Of a stretch of DNA of 64,000 nucleotides, positions 26,395 to 35,511 are shown piece after piece; position 1 is the first letter of the stretch; every line of letters starts with the position of its first letter. The notes under the pieces were generated by a model, which saw only the letters and a list, made by a program, of their open reading frames with translations, did not search any database and had not been told where the DNA came from. The stretch comes from Fodinibacter sp963695175 (GTDB taxonomy: Bacteria > Actinomycetota > Actinomycetes > Actinomycetales > Dermatophilaceae). The stretch covers positions 186,001-250,000 of the forward strand of contig CAVOGG010000009.1 in the NCBI GenBank assembly GCA_963695175.1. The letters run 5' to 3'. The translations under genes were made by a program, and so were the position numbers.

Positions 26395-29300
26395 GTGCTC
26401 GTCCTCCGTCGTCCCGCCACCGGCGCCGCCCCCGCGCCGGTGCTCGACCCGAGCCAGCGCGCGGTCGTCGAGCACCGCGGCCCGGTGCTGCGGGTGCTCG
26501 GGGCCCCGGGCACCGGCCTGTCGACGGTCGCCGTCGAGGTCGTGGCCCAGCGCGTGGAACGCGGCGAGGCCACGGCCGACGGCTGCCTCCTGCTGGCTCC
26601 GACCCGGCTCGCGGCGGCCCGGCTGCGCGACGCCGCCACCGCCCGGCTCGGTGGCACCACGACGACGCCGCTGGCCCGCACCCACCAGTCGCTCGGCTTC
26701 GGCATCCTGCGCGAGGCGGCCGCCCTGGTCGGTGACCCCACCCCGAGGCTGCTGAGCGGGCCCGAGCAGGACGTCATCCTCGGCGAGCTGCTCGCCGGAC
26801 ACGCGGCCGGGGAGTCGCCGGCGCCGCCCTGGCCGGAGTCGGTGCACCTCGCGCTGCCGACCCGCACCTTCCGCGGCGAGCTGCGCGACCTGCTGATGCG
26901 TGCGGTCGAGCTCGGCCTCGACCCCGAGGACCTCGCCCGCCTCGGGCGGGCCCACGACCGGCCCGAGTGGGTGGCGGCCGCCCACGTGCTGCTCGAGTAC
27001 GACGAGGTCACGGCACTGTCGGCGCCTGGGGCGTTCGACCCGGCCTGGATCCTCGGCGCGGCGGCCGACCACCTCGAGGCCGACCCCGAGGCGCTCGACC
27101 GGCTGCGCGCCGGGCTGCGGCTCGTCGTCGTCGACGACGCCCAGGAGCTGACTCCGGCCGCCCAGCGACTGCTGCGGGTCGTCGTGGCCGGCGGCGGGGT
27201 CGACCTCGTGCTGCTCGGCGACCCGGATGCCGCCACCCAGACCTTCCGCGGCGCCGACCCACGGCTGTTCGTCACGTCCTGGCCGGACGCCGCCACCCGG
27301 CTGCTGTCGACCTCGTACCGGTGCGGGGGCGAGGTGCTGGTCGCCGCCACCCGGGTCGCGGCCCACGTCGGTGTCGTGGGTGGGGCCGCCCACCGCCAGG
27401 TGACCGCCGCCGCCCACGGCGGCGACGTCGAGGCCCACCTGCTGCGCACCGCTGCCCAGGAGGCCAGCTACGTCGCCGGCCGCCTGCGCGAGGCGCACCT
27501 GCTCGACGGCGTCCCCTGGTCACGGATGGCCGTCGTCGTGCGCGGCGGCGGCCGCACCGCCACCCTGCGCCGGGTGCTGCGCGGCGCCGGGGTGCCGGTC
27601 GACACCGCCACCGCTGACCTCCCGGTGCGCGACGAGGCGGCCGTGCGGCCGTTCCTCACCCTGCTGCGCTGCGCCCTCGACGTCGTCGCCGGTGCCGAGC
27701 AGCTCGACCCGGTCGACGTCGTCGACGTGCTCACCTCACCGGTCGGCGGCGCGGATGCCGTGCTGCTGCGCCGGCTGCGGCGCTCGCTGCGGCGCCTCGA
27801 GCTCGACGACGGCGGGGGCCGGCCCAGCGACGTGCTGCTCGCCGAGGCCGTGCTCAACCCCTTCCCGCTCGACCGCATCGGTCCCGAGGCGTCGCCCGCC
27901 CGCCGGGCCCACCGGGTGCTCGCGGCGGCGGTCGACGCCCTGCGCGACGGTGAGGGGGTCGAGGTCGTGCTCTGGCGGATGTGGAGCGCCAGCGGGCTGG
28001 CCGGCCCCTGGCGCGACGCCGCACTCGGGGGCGGCCCCGGCGGCGGCCGGGCCGACCGCGACCTCGACGCCGTGCTGGGCCTGTTCGACGCCTCCGCTCG
28101 CTTCGTCGACCGGCTGCCGGGCGCATCGCCCGCCGACTTCCTCGACCACGTGCTGGGGCAGGACGTCGCCGGTGACACCCTCGTCGCCCGCGCGCCCGCG
28201 GGGGAGTCGGTCGCGCTCGTGACGCCTGCGGCATCCGCCGGTCTCGAGTGGGACCTCGTCGTCGTCGCCGGGGTGCAGGAGGGCGTGTGGCCCGACCTGC
28301 GGTTGCGGGGTTCGCTGCTCGGGTCGACCGACCTCGTCGACCTGGTGACCGGCCGCGGCGGCGACCCGCGGGCCGCCCGGGCGCAGGTGCGGCACGACGA
28401 GACCCGCCTCTTCCACGTCGCGGTCACCCGGGCCCGCCACCGGCTCGTCGTCACCGCGGTGCGCAGCGAGGACGAGCAGCCCTCCCCGTTCCTCGACGTC
28501 GTCGACCCCCTGCCGAACGCGCGACCGTTCACGGACGTCGCCCGGCCGCTCACCCTGCCCGGCCTGGTCGCCGAGCTGCGCCGGGAGCTCGGCGGCGACG
28601 ACCCCGCCGTGCGGGGCGCGGCGGTGACTGCGCTGGCCACCCTTGCGGCAGAGGGGGTCCCGGGTGCAGACCCCGCCCAGTGGTGGGCGCTGCGCGACGT
28701 CAGCGACGACCGCCCGCGGCGGGCGCCCGGTGTCCCGGTCTCCGTGTCACCGTCGACGATCGACCACTTCGGCCGCTGCCGCCTGCAGTGGGTGCTGCGC
28801 GCCGCCGGTGGCGACGGGCCGTCGATGGGCGCCCAGGACATCGGCACCCTGGTGCACGAGGTGGCGCACGACCTCGGCGACACCGACGCGGCCACCTACG
28901 CCGCCGAGCTCGAGGCGCGCTGGGGCCGGCTCGGGCTTGCCCCGGGGTGGCTCAGCCGCCGTGACCTCGTGCGGGCCCAGTCGATGACGACCCGGCTCGC
29001 CCGCTACGTGGGCGAGGCCGACGCGGCCGGGTGGCGCAAGGCCGCCTCCGAGGAACGCATCCGGGTGGCCCTGGGCCGGGCCGTCGTGGCCGGCCAGGTC
29101 GACCGGGTCGAGGTCGATGCCGGCGGCCGGGTGCGGATCGTCGACCTCAAGACCGGCGCGAGCAAGCCCACCCTCGACGAGGTGCGCCGGCACGGGCAGC
29201 TCGGGGCCTACCAGCTCGCCGTCGAGGAGGGTGCCTTCACCCAGCACGGCGAGCGGTCCGGCGGCGCGGCCCTGCTGCAGCTCGGCCGGGCCGCGGCGGC

Positions 29301-29490
29301 CAAGAGCACATCGCTCCAGCTGCAGCCGCCCCTCGAGCTCGACGACGAGCCGGCCTGGGCCCGCGAGCTCGTCGAGGAGGTCGCCGACGGGATGGCCGGC
29401 GCCGTCTTCGCGGCCACCCCCGGCCCGCAGTGCGGCACCTGCCAGGTCAAGGACTCCTGCCCCGCCTACGCGGAGGGGAGGCGGCTGTGA
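26395..29490 (+). CDS. adnA: AdnA-like DNA motor-nuclease subunit with degenerate ATPase motifs
   Basis: A 1031-residue UvrD-like motor fused to a RecB-like nuclease, partner of the following gene; the AdnAB heterodimer processes double-strand breaks. Motor motifs are partly decayed: the P-loop reads GAPGTGLST (residues 36-44), with Leu in place of the catalytic Lys, motif II is VVVDDAQEL rather than DExQ, while GDPDAATQTF, STSYR, and the VAVTRARHRL motif VI are preserved. The C-terminal nuclease is intact: GQVDRV and IVDLKTG carry the catalytic D and K. The Fe-S cysteines are CRLQW early in the domain and CGTCQVKDSC at the end. GTG 26395 has no good Shine-Dalgarno. It overlaps adnB by 4 bp. 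Confidence 0.9.
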   Translation: MLVLRRPATGAAPAPVLDPSQRAVVEHRGPVLRVLGAPGTGLSTVAVEVVAQRVERGEATADGCLLLAPTRLAAARLRDAATARLGGTTTTPLARTHQSLGFGILREAAALVGDPTPRLLSGPEQDVILGELLAGHAAGESPAPPWPESVHLALPTRTFRGELRDLLMRAVELGLDPEDLARLGRAHDRPEWVAAAHVLLEYDEVTALSAPGAFDPAWILGAAADHLEADPEALDRLRAGLRLVVVDDAQELTPAAQRLLRVVVAGGGVDLVLLGDPDAATQTFRGADPRLFVTSWPDAATRLLSTSYRCGGEVLVAATRVAAHVGVVGGAAHRQVTAAAHGGDVEAHLLRTAAQEASYVAGRLREAHLLDGVPWSRMAVVVRGGGRTATLRRVLRGAGVPVDTATADLPVRDEAAVRPFLTLLRCALDVVAGAEQLDPVDVVDVLTSPVGGADAVLLRRLRRSLRRLELDDGGGRPSDVLLAEAVLNPFPLDRIGPEASPARRAHRVLAAAVDALRDGEGVEVVLWRMWSASGLAGPWRDAALGGGPGGGRADRDLDAVLGLFDASARFVDRLPGASPADFLDHVLGQDVAGDTLVARAPAGESVALVTPAASAGLEWDLVVVAGVQEGVWPDLRLRGSLLGSTDLVDLVTGRGGDPRAARAQVRHDETRLFHVAVTRARHRLVVTAVRSEDEQPSPFLDVVDPLPNARPFTDVARPLTLPGLVAELRRELGGDDPAVRGAAVTALATLAAEGVPGADPAQWWALRDVSDDRPRRAPGVPVSVSPSTIDHFGRCRLQWVLRAAGGDGPSMGAQDIGTLVHEVAHDLGDTDAATYAAELEARWGRLGLAPGWLSRRDLVRAQSMTTRLARYVGEADAAGWRKAASEERIRVALGRAVVAGQVDRVEVDAGGRVRIVDLKTGASKPTLDEVRRHGQLGAYQLAVEEGAFTQHGERSGGAALLQLGRAAAAKSTSLQLQPPLELDDEPAWARELVEEVADGMAGAVFAATPGPQCGTCQVKDSCPAYAEGRRL

Positions 29491-32400
29491 GCGGCGAGCA
29501 CCCGGCATCCGGTCTCCTGGTGCCCGACGGCCCGCTCGCCGTGAGGTGGGGCGCGGTCGAGCTGGCCCACGCGCTCGGCCAGGCCCACGCGCCGACGCCC
29601 GAGCAGGTGGCGGTCATCGAGGCGCCGCTGCGGCCGCTGCTCGTGGTCGCCGGGGCCGGGTCGGGCAAGACCGAGACGATGGCCGCCCGGGTGGTCTGGC
29701 TCGTCGCGAACGACCTGGTGCACCCCGACGAGGTGCTCGGGCTCACCTTCACCCGCAAGGCCGCCGGTGAGCTCTCCGAGCGGCTGTCGGCGCGCCTGGC
29801 CACGCTGCGCGAGGCGGGCCTGTGGACACCGCGCGACGAGGCCGGCGCCGCCGTGCTCGACGACGTGCCCACCGTGTCGACCTACCACGCGTATGCCGGG
29901 CGCATCGTGCGCGAGCACGGCGTGCGGCTCGGGGTCGAGGCCGAGAGCCGGCTGCTCAGCGAGGCGGCGGCGTGGCAGGTCGCGCACGAGGCGGTCGCGT
30001 CCTGGGACGGCCCGATGGACGGGGTCGAGAAGGCCGAGTCGACCGTGACCACGGCCGTCGTCGACCTCGCCGGAGAGATGGCCGAGCACCTCGTCGGGGT
30101 CGACGACGTGGCCCGCCACCTCGACGAGGTCGTGGCTGCCCTCGAGGGCGTCCCGAGCGGGGTCACCAAGCGGCGCACCCTCCCGGCCGAGATCCGCGAC
30201 GCCATCGTCGTGCTGCGCGAACGGCGGGCCGTGCTGCCCCTCGTCGAGCGCTACCACGACCTCAAGCGCAGCCGCGACGCCATGGACTTCGCCGACCAGG
30301 TCGCGCTCGCCGCGCGCATCGCCACGACCGTGCCGCAGGTCGGGGAGGCCGAGCGGGCGCGCTTCCGGGCGGTGCTGCTCGACGAGTTCCAGGACACCTC
30401 CGAGGCCCAGCTGCAGCTGCTGCGCTCGTTGTTCGTCGCCGCCGGCTCGCCGGTGCCGGTCACCGCGGTCGGCGACCCCCACCAGTCGATCTACGGCTGG
30501 CGCGGGGCGAGCTCGACCACCCTGCACCGGTTCCGCGAGGACTTCGTCGACCCCGAGCCGCCCCTGGTGCTCCCCCTGTCGACCAGCTGGCGCAACGACA
30601 CGGCGATCCTCGAGGTGGCCAACCTCGTGGCCGAGCCGCTGGCGCGGTCGACGCGGGTGCCCGTCGCCTCGCTGGCGGCGCGCGTCGAGGCCGGTCGTGG
30701 GCACGTCGCCACAGCCCGGCTCGCGACCATCGAGGACGAAGCCGCCCACGTCGCCGCGTGGGTGCAGCACCGCCGCTCCCGGCCTGGTCGGCGCACCGCA
30801 GCGGTGTTGTGCCGCAAGCGTTCCCAGTTCGACCCGGTCGTGGAGGCGCTGGAGGCGCGCGGCATCCCCTATGAGGTCGTCGGCCTCGGCGGCCTCCTGC
30901 ACACGCCCGAGGTGTCGGACCTGGTGGCCCTGCTCTGGGTGGTGCAGGACCCCACCCGTGGCGACCGGCTGATGCGCCTGCTCACCGGGCCGTCCTGCCG
31001 TCTCGGCGCGGCCGACCTCGACGGCCTCGGTGCCTGGGCGCGCGCCCGGCAGCGCACCGCGCGGCGCCGGGGTGCCGACCTGGCGCCCGACGCGAGCGAG
31101 CGCTCGAGCATCGTCGAGGCGCTCGACGACCTCCCGCCCGCCACCTGGGTCGGTGAGGAGGGCCAGTCGGTCGGGCCGGTCGCGCTCGAGCGGCTCGCCG
31201 GCCTCGGGGCGGCCGTGCGCCGGCTGCGTTCGCTCACCGGTCTGGGGTTGGCCGAGCTGGCCGTCGAGGCCGAGGTCGCCCTCGGCCTCGACATCGAGGT
31301 GCTGGCCAGGCCGGGCTGGTCGCCCGGCGCGGCCCGGGCCCACCTCGACGCCTTCGCCGACGTCGCGGCCACCTTCGCCGCGTCGGCCGACCGGGCCTCG
31401 CTCGGCGGGTTCCTCGCCTGGCTCGACGCCGCGGTCGACGAGGAGCGCGGGCTCGACCTGGGCTGGATCGAGGCCCGCACCGACGCCGTGCAGGTGATGA
31501 CCGTGCACGCCGCCAAGGGGCTGGAGTGGGACGTCGTCGCCGTGCCCGGGCTGGTCGAGGGGTCCTTCCCCGCCCACTCCGGCACCCGCACCTCGCTCAC
31601 CGACGACGGCCGCTGGGCGCACCCCGCACCCACCGACAAGGGCTGGCTCACCGGGCTCGCGACGCTGCCCTACGACCTGCGCGGCGACGCCGAGGGGCTG
31701 CCGCGGTTCGCCTGGCCCGGGCACACCTGCTGGGACGACCTCGCCACCGAGCACCAGCGCTTCCGCGAGGCGGTCGCCGACCACGGCATCGTCGAGGAGC
31801 GCCGGCTCGCCTACGTCGCGGTCACCCGAGCCCGCACCGACCTCCTGCTCACCGCCCACGTCTGGGGCACGGCGAGCACGCCGCGCATCACATCGCGCTT
31901 CCTCGAGGAGGTGCAGGGGTCCGGCCTCGTCGCGGCGCCCGGCCCCTGGGTCGACCTGCCACCGACCGACGACCCCAAGCCGCAGAACCCGCGCACCGCC
32001 GAGGAGGTCAGCGTCGACTGGCCCACGCTCGACCACCGCGCGCGCCGCGAGGCCCTGCTCGGGCCGGCCCGCGGGGTGGTCGACGCGATGGCGGATGCCG
32101 CCGCCGCTGTTCCCGCACTCCTCCCACCCACCACGGGCCGCTGGGACGGCGAGATCCGGATGCTGCTCGACGAGCGGGCGCGTCGGCGCAGCGGTGCACC
32201 GGTCGACGTCGCCCTGCCGCCACACCTGTCCACCTCGGCGCTGGTGGCCCTGGCCGAGGACGCCGAGCGGTTCACGCTCGACCTGCGCCGCCCGATGCCC
32301 ACCCCGCCGGCGTTGGCCGCCCGGCGCGGCACGGCGTTCCACGCCTGGGTCGAGGAGCACTACTCGCGGGCGGCCTTCGTCGACGTCGGCGACCTGCCGG

Positions 32401-32816
32401 GCTCGGCCGACGACGATGCCACCGACACCGACCTCGCCACCCTGCAGGCCCGCTTCCTGGCCAGCGAGTGGGCCGACCGCACCCCGGTCGAGGTCGAGAC
32501 GAGCGTCGAGACCGTCGTCGACGGCATCGCGGTGCGCGGGCGGATCGACGCGGTCTTCGAGGAGGTCACGGCCGACGGCGAGACCGGCTGGGTGGTCGTC
32601 GACTGGAAGACCGGCGCGCCCGCCAGCGGTGCCCGGGCGGCGGCGCGGGCGCTGCAGCTGTCGGCCTACCGGCTCGCGTGGGCCCGGGTGCGCGGCGTGC
32701 CGGAGCACCGGGTGCGCGGCGCGTTCTTCCACGCGGCGACGGGCGAGACGGTGTGGCCCGAGCTGCCCGGGGCGCAGGAGATCACTCGGGTGCTGGCGGC
32801 CGCTCGACCGACCTGA
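29487..32816 (+). CDS. adnB: AdnB-like DNA helicase-nuclease subunit
   Basis: An 1109-residue UvrD-like helicase with C-terminal RecB-like nuclease, the driving motor of the AdnAB complex. Motor motifs are canonical: GAGSGKT at residues 56-62, LGLTFTRKAA, LLDEFQDTS, GDPHQSIYGWRGA, TSWRND, VMTVHAAKGLEWDVV and YVAVTRAR. The nuclease has GRIDAVFEE and VVVDWKTGAP. Unlike AdnA it lacks the clustered cysteines, so only AdnA would hold the iron-sulfur cluster. GTG 29487 follows GGAGGGGAGG and overlaps the adnA stop. The end runs close to the convergent phosphotransferase gene. Confidence 0.92.
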   Translation: MSGEHPASGLLVPDGPLAVRWGAVELAHALGQAHAPTPEQVAVIEAPLRPLLVVAGAGSGKTETMAARVVWLVANDLVHPDEVLGLTFTRKAAGELSERLSARLATLREAGLWTPRDEAGAAVLDDVPTVSTYHAYAGRIVREHGVRLGVEAESRLLSEAAAWQVAHEAVASWDGPMDGVEKAESTVTTAVVDLAGEMAEHLVGVDDVARHLDEVVAALEGVPSGVTKRRTLPAEIRDAIVVLRERRAVLPLVERYHDLKRSRDAMDFADQVALAARIATTVPQVGEAERARFRAVLLDEFQDTSEAQLQLLRSLFVAAGSPVPVTAVGDPHQSIYGWRGASSTTLHRFREDFVDPEPPLVLPLSTSWRNDTAILEVANLVAEPLARSTRVPVASLAARVEAGRGHVATARLATIEDEAAHVAAWVQHRRSRPGRRTAAVLCRKRSQFDPVVEALEARGIPYEVVGLGGLLHTPEVSDLVALLWVVQDPTRGDRLMRLLTGPSCRLGAADLDGLGAWARARQRTARRRGADLAPDASERSSIVEALDDLPPATWVGEEGQSVGPVALERLAGLGAAVRRLRSLTGLGLAELAVEAEVALGLDIEVLARPGWSPGAARAHLDAFADVAATFAASADRASLGGFLAWLDAAVDEERGLDLGWIEARTDAVQVMTVHAAKGLEWDVVAVPGLVEGSFPAHSGTRTSLTDDGRWAHPAPTDKGWLTGLATLPYDLRGDAEGLPRFAWPGHTCWDDLATEHQRFREAVADHGIVEERRLAYVAVTRARTDLLLTAHVWGTASTPRITSRFLEEVQGSGLVAAPGPWVDLPPTDDPKPQNPRTAEEVSVDWPTLDHRARREALLGPARGVVDAMADAAAAVPALLPPTTGRWDGEIRMLLDERARRRSGAPVDVALPPHLSTSALVALAEDAERFTLDLRRPMPTPPALAARRGTAFHAWVEEHYSRAAFVDVGDLPGSADDDATDTDLATLQARFLASEWADRTPVEVETSVETVVDGIAVRGRIDAVFEEVTADGETGWVVVDWKTGAPASGARAAARALQLSAYRLAWARVRGVPEHRVRGAFFHAATGETVWPELPGAQEITRVLAAARPT

Positions 32817-32854
32817 GGTCGATCTCGGTCGTCACCTGGTCGGCCTCGTCGTCC

Positions 32855-34087
<1,233 letters not shown>

Positions 34088-34093
34088 GAGCCC

Positions 34094-34099
34094 ACGGTA
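34094..34099 (-). promoter_or_regulatory. -10 box of a leaderless promoter for the phosphotransferase gene
   Basis: TACCGT on the minus strand lies 6 nt before GTG 34087. Confidence 0.45.
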
Positions 34100-34149
34100 T
34101 GCCGTGCGCGCCCGAACGTCGGGGAGGTCGCGGCCCGGCGTGCGCCCCA

Positions 34150-34155
34150 TAGGCT
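34150..34155 (+). promoter_or_regulatory. -10 box of a leaderless promoter for nudC
   Basis: TAGGCT lies 7 nt before GTG 34163, with no Shine-Dalgarno. Confidence 0.5.
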
Positions 34156-34162
34156 GGTCAGC

Positions 34163-35098
34163 GTGCCTGCCGCCGACGTGACACTGCCCGAGCTGGCCCT
34201 CAGCGCCTCGGTCCTGGACCGGCGGGGGGACCTGCGGGCCGACCCCCGGCTGCTGCCCGAGCTGCTGGCTGACCCGGCCACCGCGGTGCTGCGCCTCGTG
34301 GGCGACCGGGTGGCCGTCGAGCAGCGCGGCGACGGCACCACCGGGGCGGTGTTCACCCCGCCGGAGCCCGCGGACGCCGGCCGCCTCGCGCTCTACCTCG
34401 GCGAGGTCGGAGGTACGGCGCACGTCGGTGTGGTCGCCGACGACCTCGCGGATGCCGTCGACGGCGACCCGGCGTGGCGCACCCTGCGGCAGGTGGGTGC
34501 CGACCTCGACGACCTCGGGGCGTCGGCCTTCGCGACCACGCTGGCCCTGGCGAACTGGCACCGCACGCACGGGCACTGCCCACGGTGCGGGGCCGAGACC
34601 GCCCCCGTGCTGGCCGGCTGGACCCGCCGGTGCCCGGCCGACGGCAGCGAGCACTACCCGCGCACGGACATGGCCGTCATCATGGCGGTCGTCGACGCGG
34701 ACGACCGCATCCTGCTGGCGCGCGGGAAGGGTTTCCGTGGCAACGGGATGTCCGTGCTCGCGGGGTTCGTCGAGCCGGGGGAGACGCTGGCCGCGGCGGT
34801 CGCCCGCGAGGTGGCCGAGGAGGTCGGGGTCGAGGTTGCCGAGGTGACCTACCTGGGCGACCAGCCCTGGCCGTTCCCCTCGTCGCTCATGCTGGGCTTC
34901 ACGGCCACGGCGCTGAGCACCGACCTGCGGCTGCAGGCGGAGGAGATCGAGGCCGCCCGCTGGTTCAGCCGTGACGAGCTGGTCGCGGCGCTGGCCGACG
35001 GGTCGGTGGTGGTGTCCGGCCGGATCTCGATCTCACGGCGGATCATCGAGCACTGGTTCGGCGGCCCGCTCGACTCGCCGGAGATCCCCCTGCGCTGA
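34163..35098 (+). CDS. nudC: NADH pyrophosphatase (NUDIX)
   Basis: A 311-residue NudC that cleaves NAD(H) to NMN(H) and AMP, and in other bacteria also removes NAD caps from RNA. It has an N-terminal alpha/beta domain, a zinc ribbon (CPRCG, then C in RRCPADGSEH), and the NUDIX box GFVEPGETLAAAVAREVAEEVGV. The SQPWPFPSS-like motif of the NADH-pyrophosphatase subgroup appears as DQPWPFPSSLML. Mycobacterial Rv3199c is the positional counterpart. It is leaderless GTG 34163, divergent from the phosphotransferase. Confidence 0.92.
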   Translation: MPAADVTLPELALSASVLDRRGDLRADPRLLPELLADPATAVLRLVGDRVAVEQRGDGTTGAVFTPPEPADAGRLALYLGEVGGTAHVGVVADDLADAVDGDPAWRTLRQVGADLDDLGASAFATTLALANWHRTHGHCPRCGAETAPVLAGWTRRCPADGSEHYPRTDMAVIMAVVDADDRILLARGKGFRGNGMSVLAGFVEPGETLAAAVAREVAEEVGVEVAEVTYLGDQPWPFPSSLMLGFTATALSTDLRLQAEEIEAARWFSRDELVAALADGSVVVSGRISISRRIIEHWFGGPLDSPEIPLR

Positions 35099-35106
35099 CC
35101 GCGAGC

Positions 35107-35382
35107 TCAGGCCAACCGGTCGCGGACCTGGGCGATCGACGGGTTGGTGGCCGCCGAGCCGTCGGGGAAGAGCAGCGTGGGCACCGTCTGGTTCCCGCCG
35201 TTGACCGACATGACGAACTCGGCCGTGCCCGGCTCGCGCTCGATGTCGACCTCGGTGAAGCCGATGCCCTCACGCTCCATCTGCGACTTCAGCCGTCGGC
35301 AGTAGCCGCACCAGGTCGTCGTGAACATGGTGACTGTTCCGGGGGCGGGCAGCGTCGGGCCGGTGGGCTCGGCGACGGACAT
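35107..35382 (-). CDS. mrx1: Mycoredoxin (glutaredoxin-fold)
   Basis: A 91-residue thiol-disulfide oxidoreductase of the mycoredoxin-1 family, which reduces protein-mycothiol mixed disulfides. The active site is CGYC at residues 25-28, preceded by MFTTTW. The cis-proline motif TVPTLLF follows, then the helix NPSIAQVRDRLA. It is short, as in mycobacterial Rv3198A. GAGGAGCCCTG before ATG 35382 is a good Shine-Dalgarno. The gene is convergent with nudC and divergent from uvrD2. Confidence 0.92.
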   Translation of the reverse strand: MSVAEPTGPTLPAPGTVTMFTTTWCGYCRRLKSQMEREGIGFTEVDIEREPGTAEFVMSVNGGNQTVPTLLFPDGSAATNPSIAQVRDRLA

Positions 35383-35468
35383 CAGGGCTCCTCGTCGGGT
35401 CGGGGACTCGCCGGGGTGAACACCCGGCTCGCGGCGTTGCTTCCCGCGGGTCGTCCACAGGCCGGTCC

Positions 35469-35489
35469 GGTGACGTCGGCGACGTCACC
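35469..35489. promoter_or_regulatory. Perfect palindrome in the mrx1-uvrD2 divergent promoter
   Basis: GGTGACGTC and GACGTCACC arms are separated by 3 nt. The element lies at about the -35 position of the uvrD2 promoter (TAGGAT at 35499-35504). It has a classic dimer-operator shape; no binding protein is identified. It is not the actinobacterial LexA box. Confidence 0.55.
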
Positions 35490-35498
35490 CCCGACACC

Positions 35499-35504
35499 TA
35501 GGAT
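35499..35504 (+). promoter_or_regulatory. -10 box of a leaderless promoter for uvrD2
   Basis: TAGGAT lies 7 nt before ATG 35512, with no Shine-Dalgarno. Confidence 0.5.
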
Positions 35505-35511
35505 CGTCGCG

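Noticed and set aside
29466..32732. A 1088-codon open frame opposite adnB
   Set aside because: It is the antisense shadow expected from strong third-position GC bias; the composition is Gly/Arg/His-rich with no domain.
35383..35511. LexA (SOS) box before uvrD2
   Set aside because: I find no GAACN4GTTC-type element; the palindrome present has different arms.
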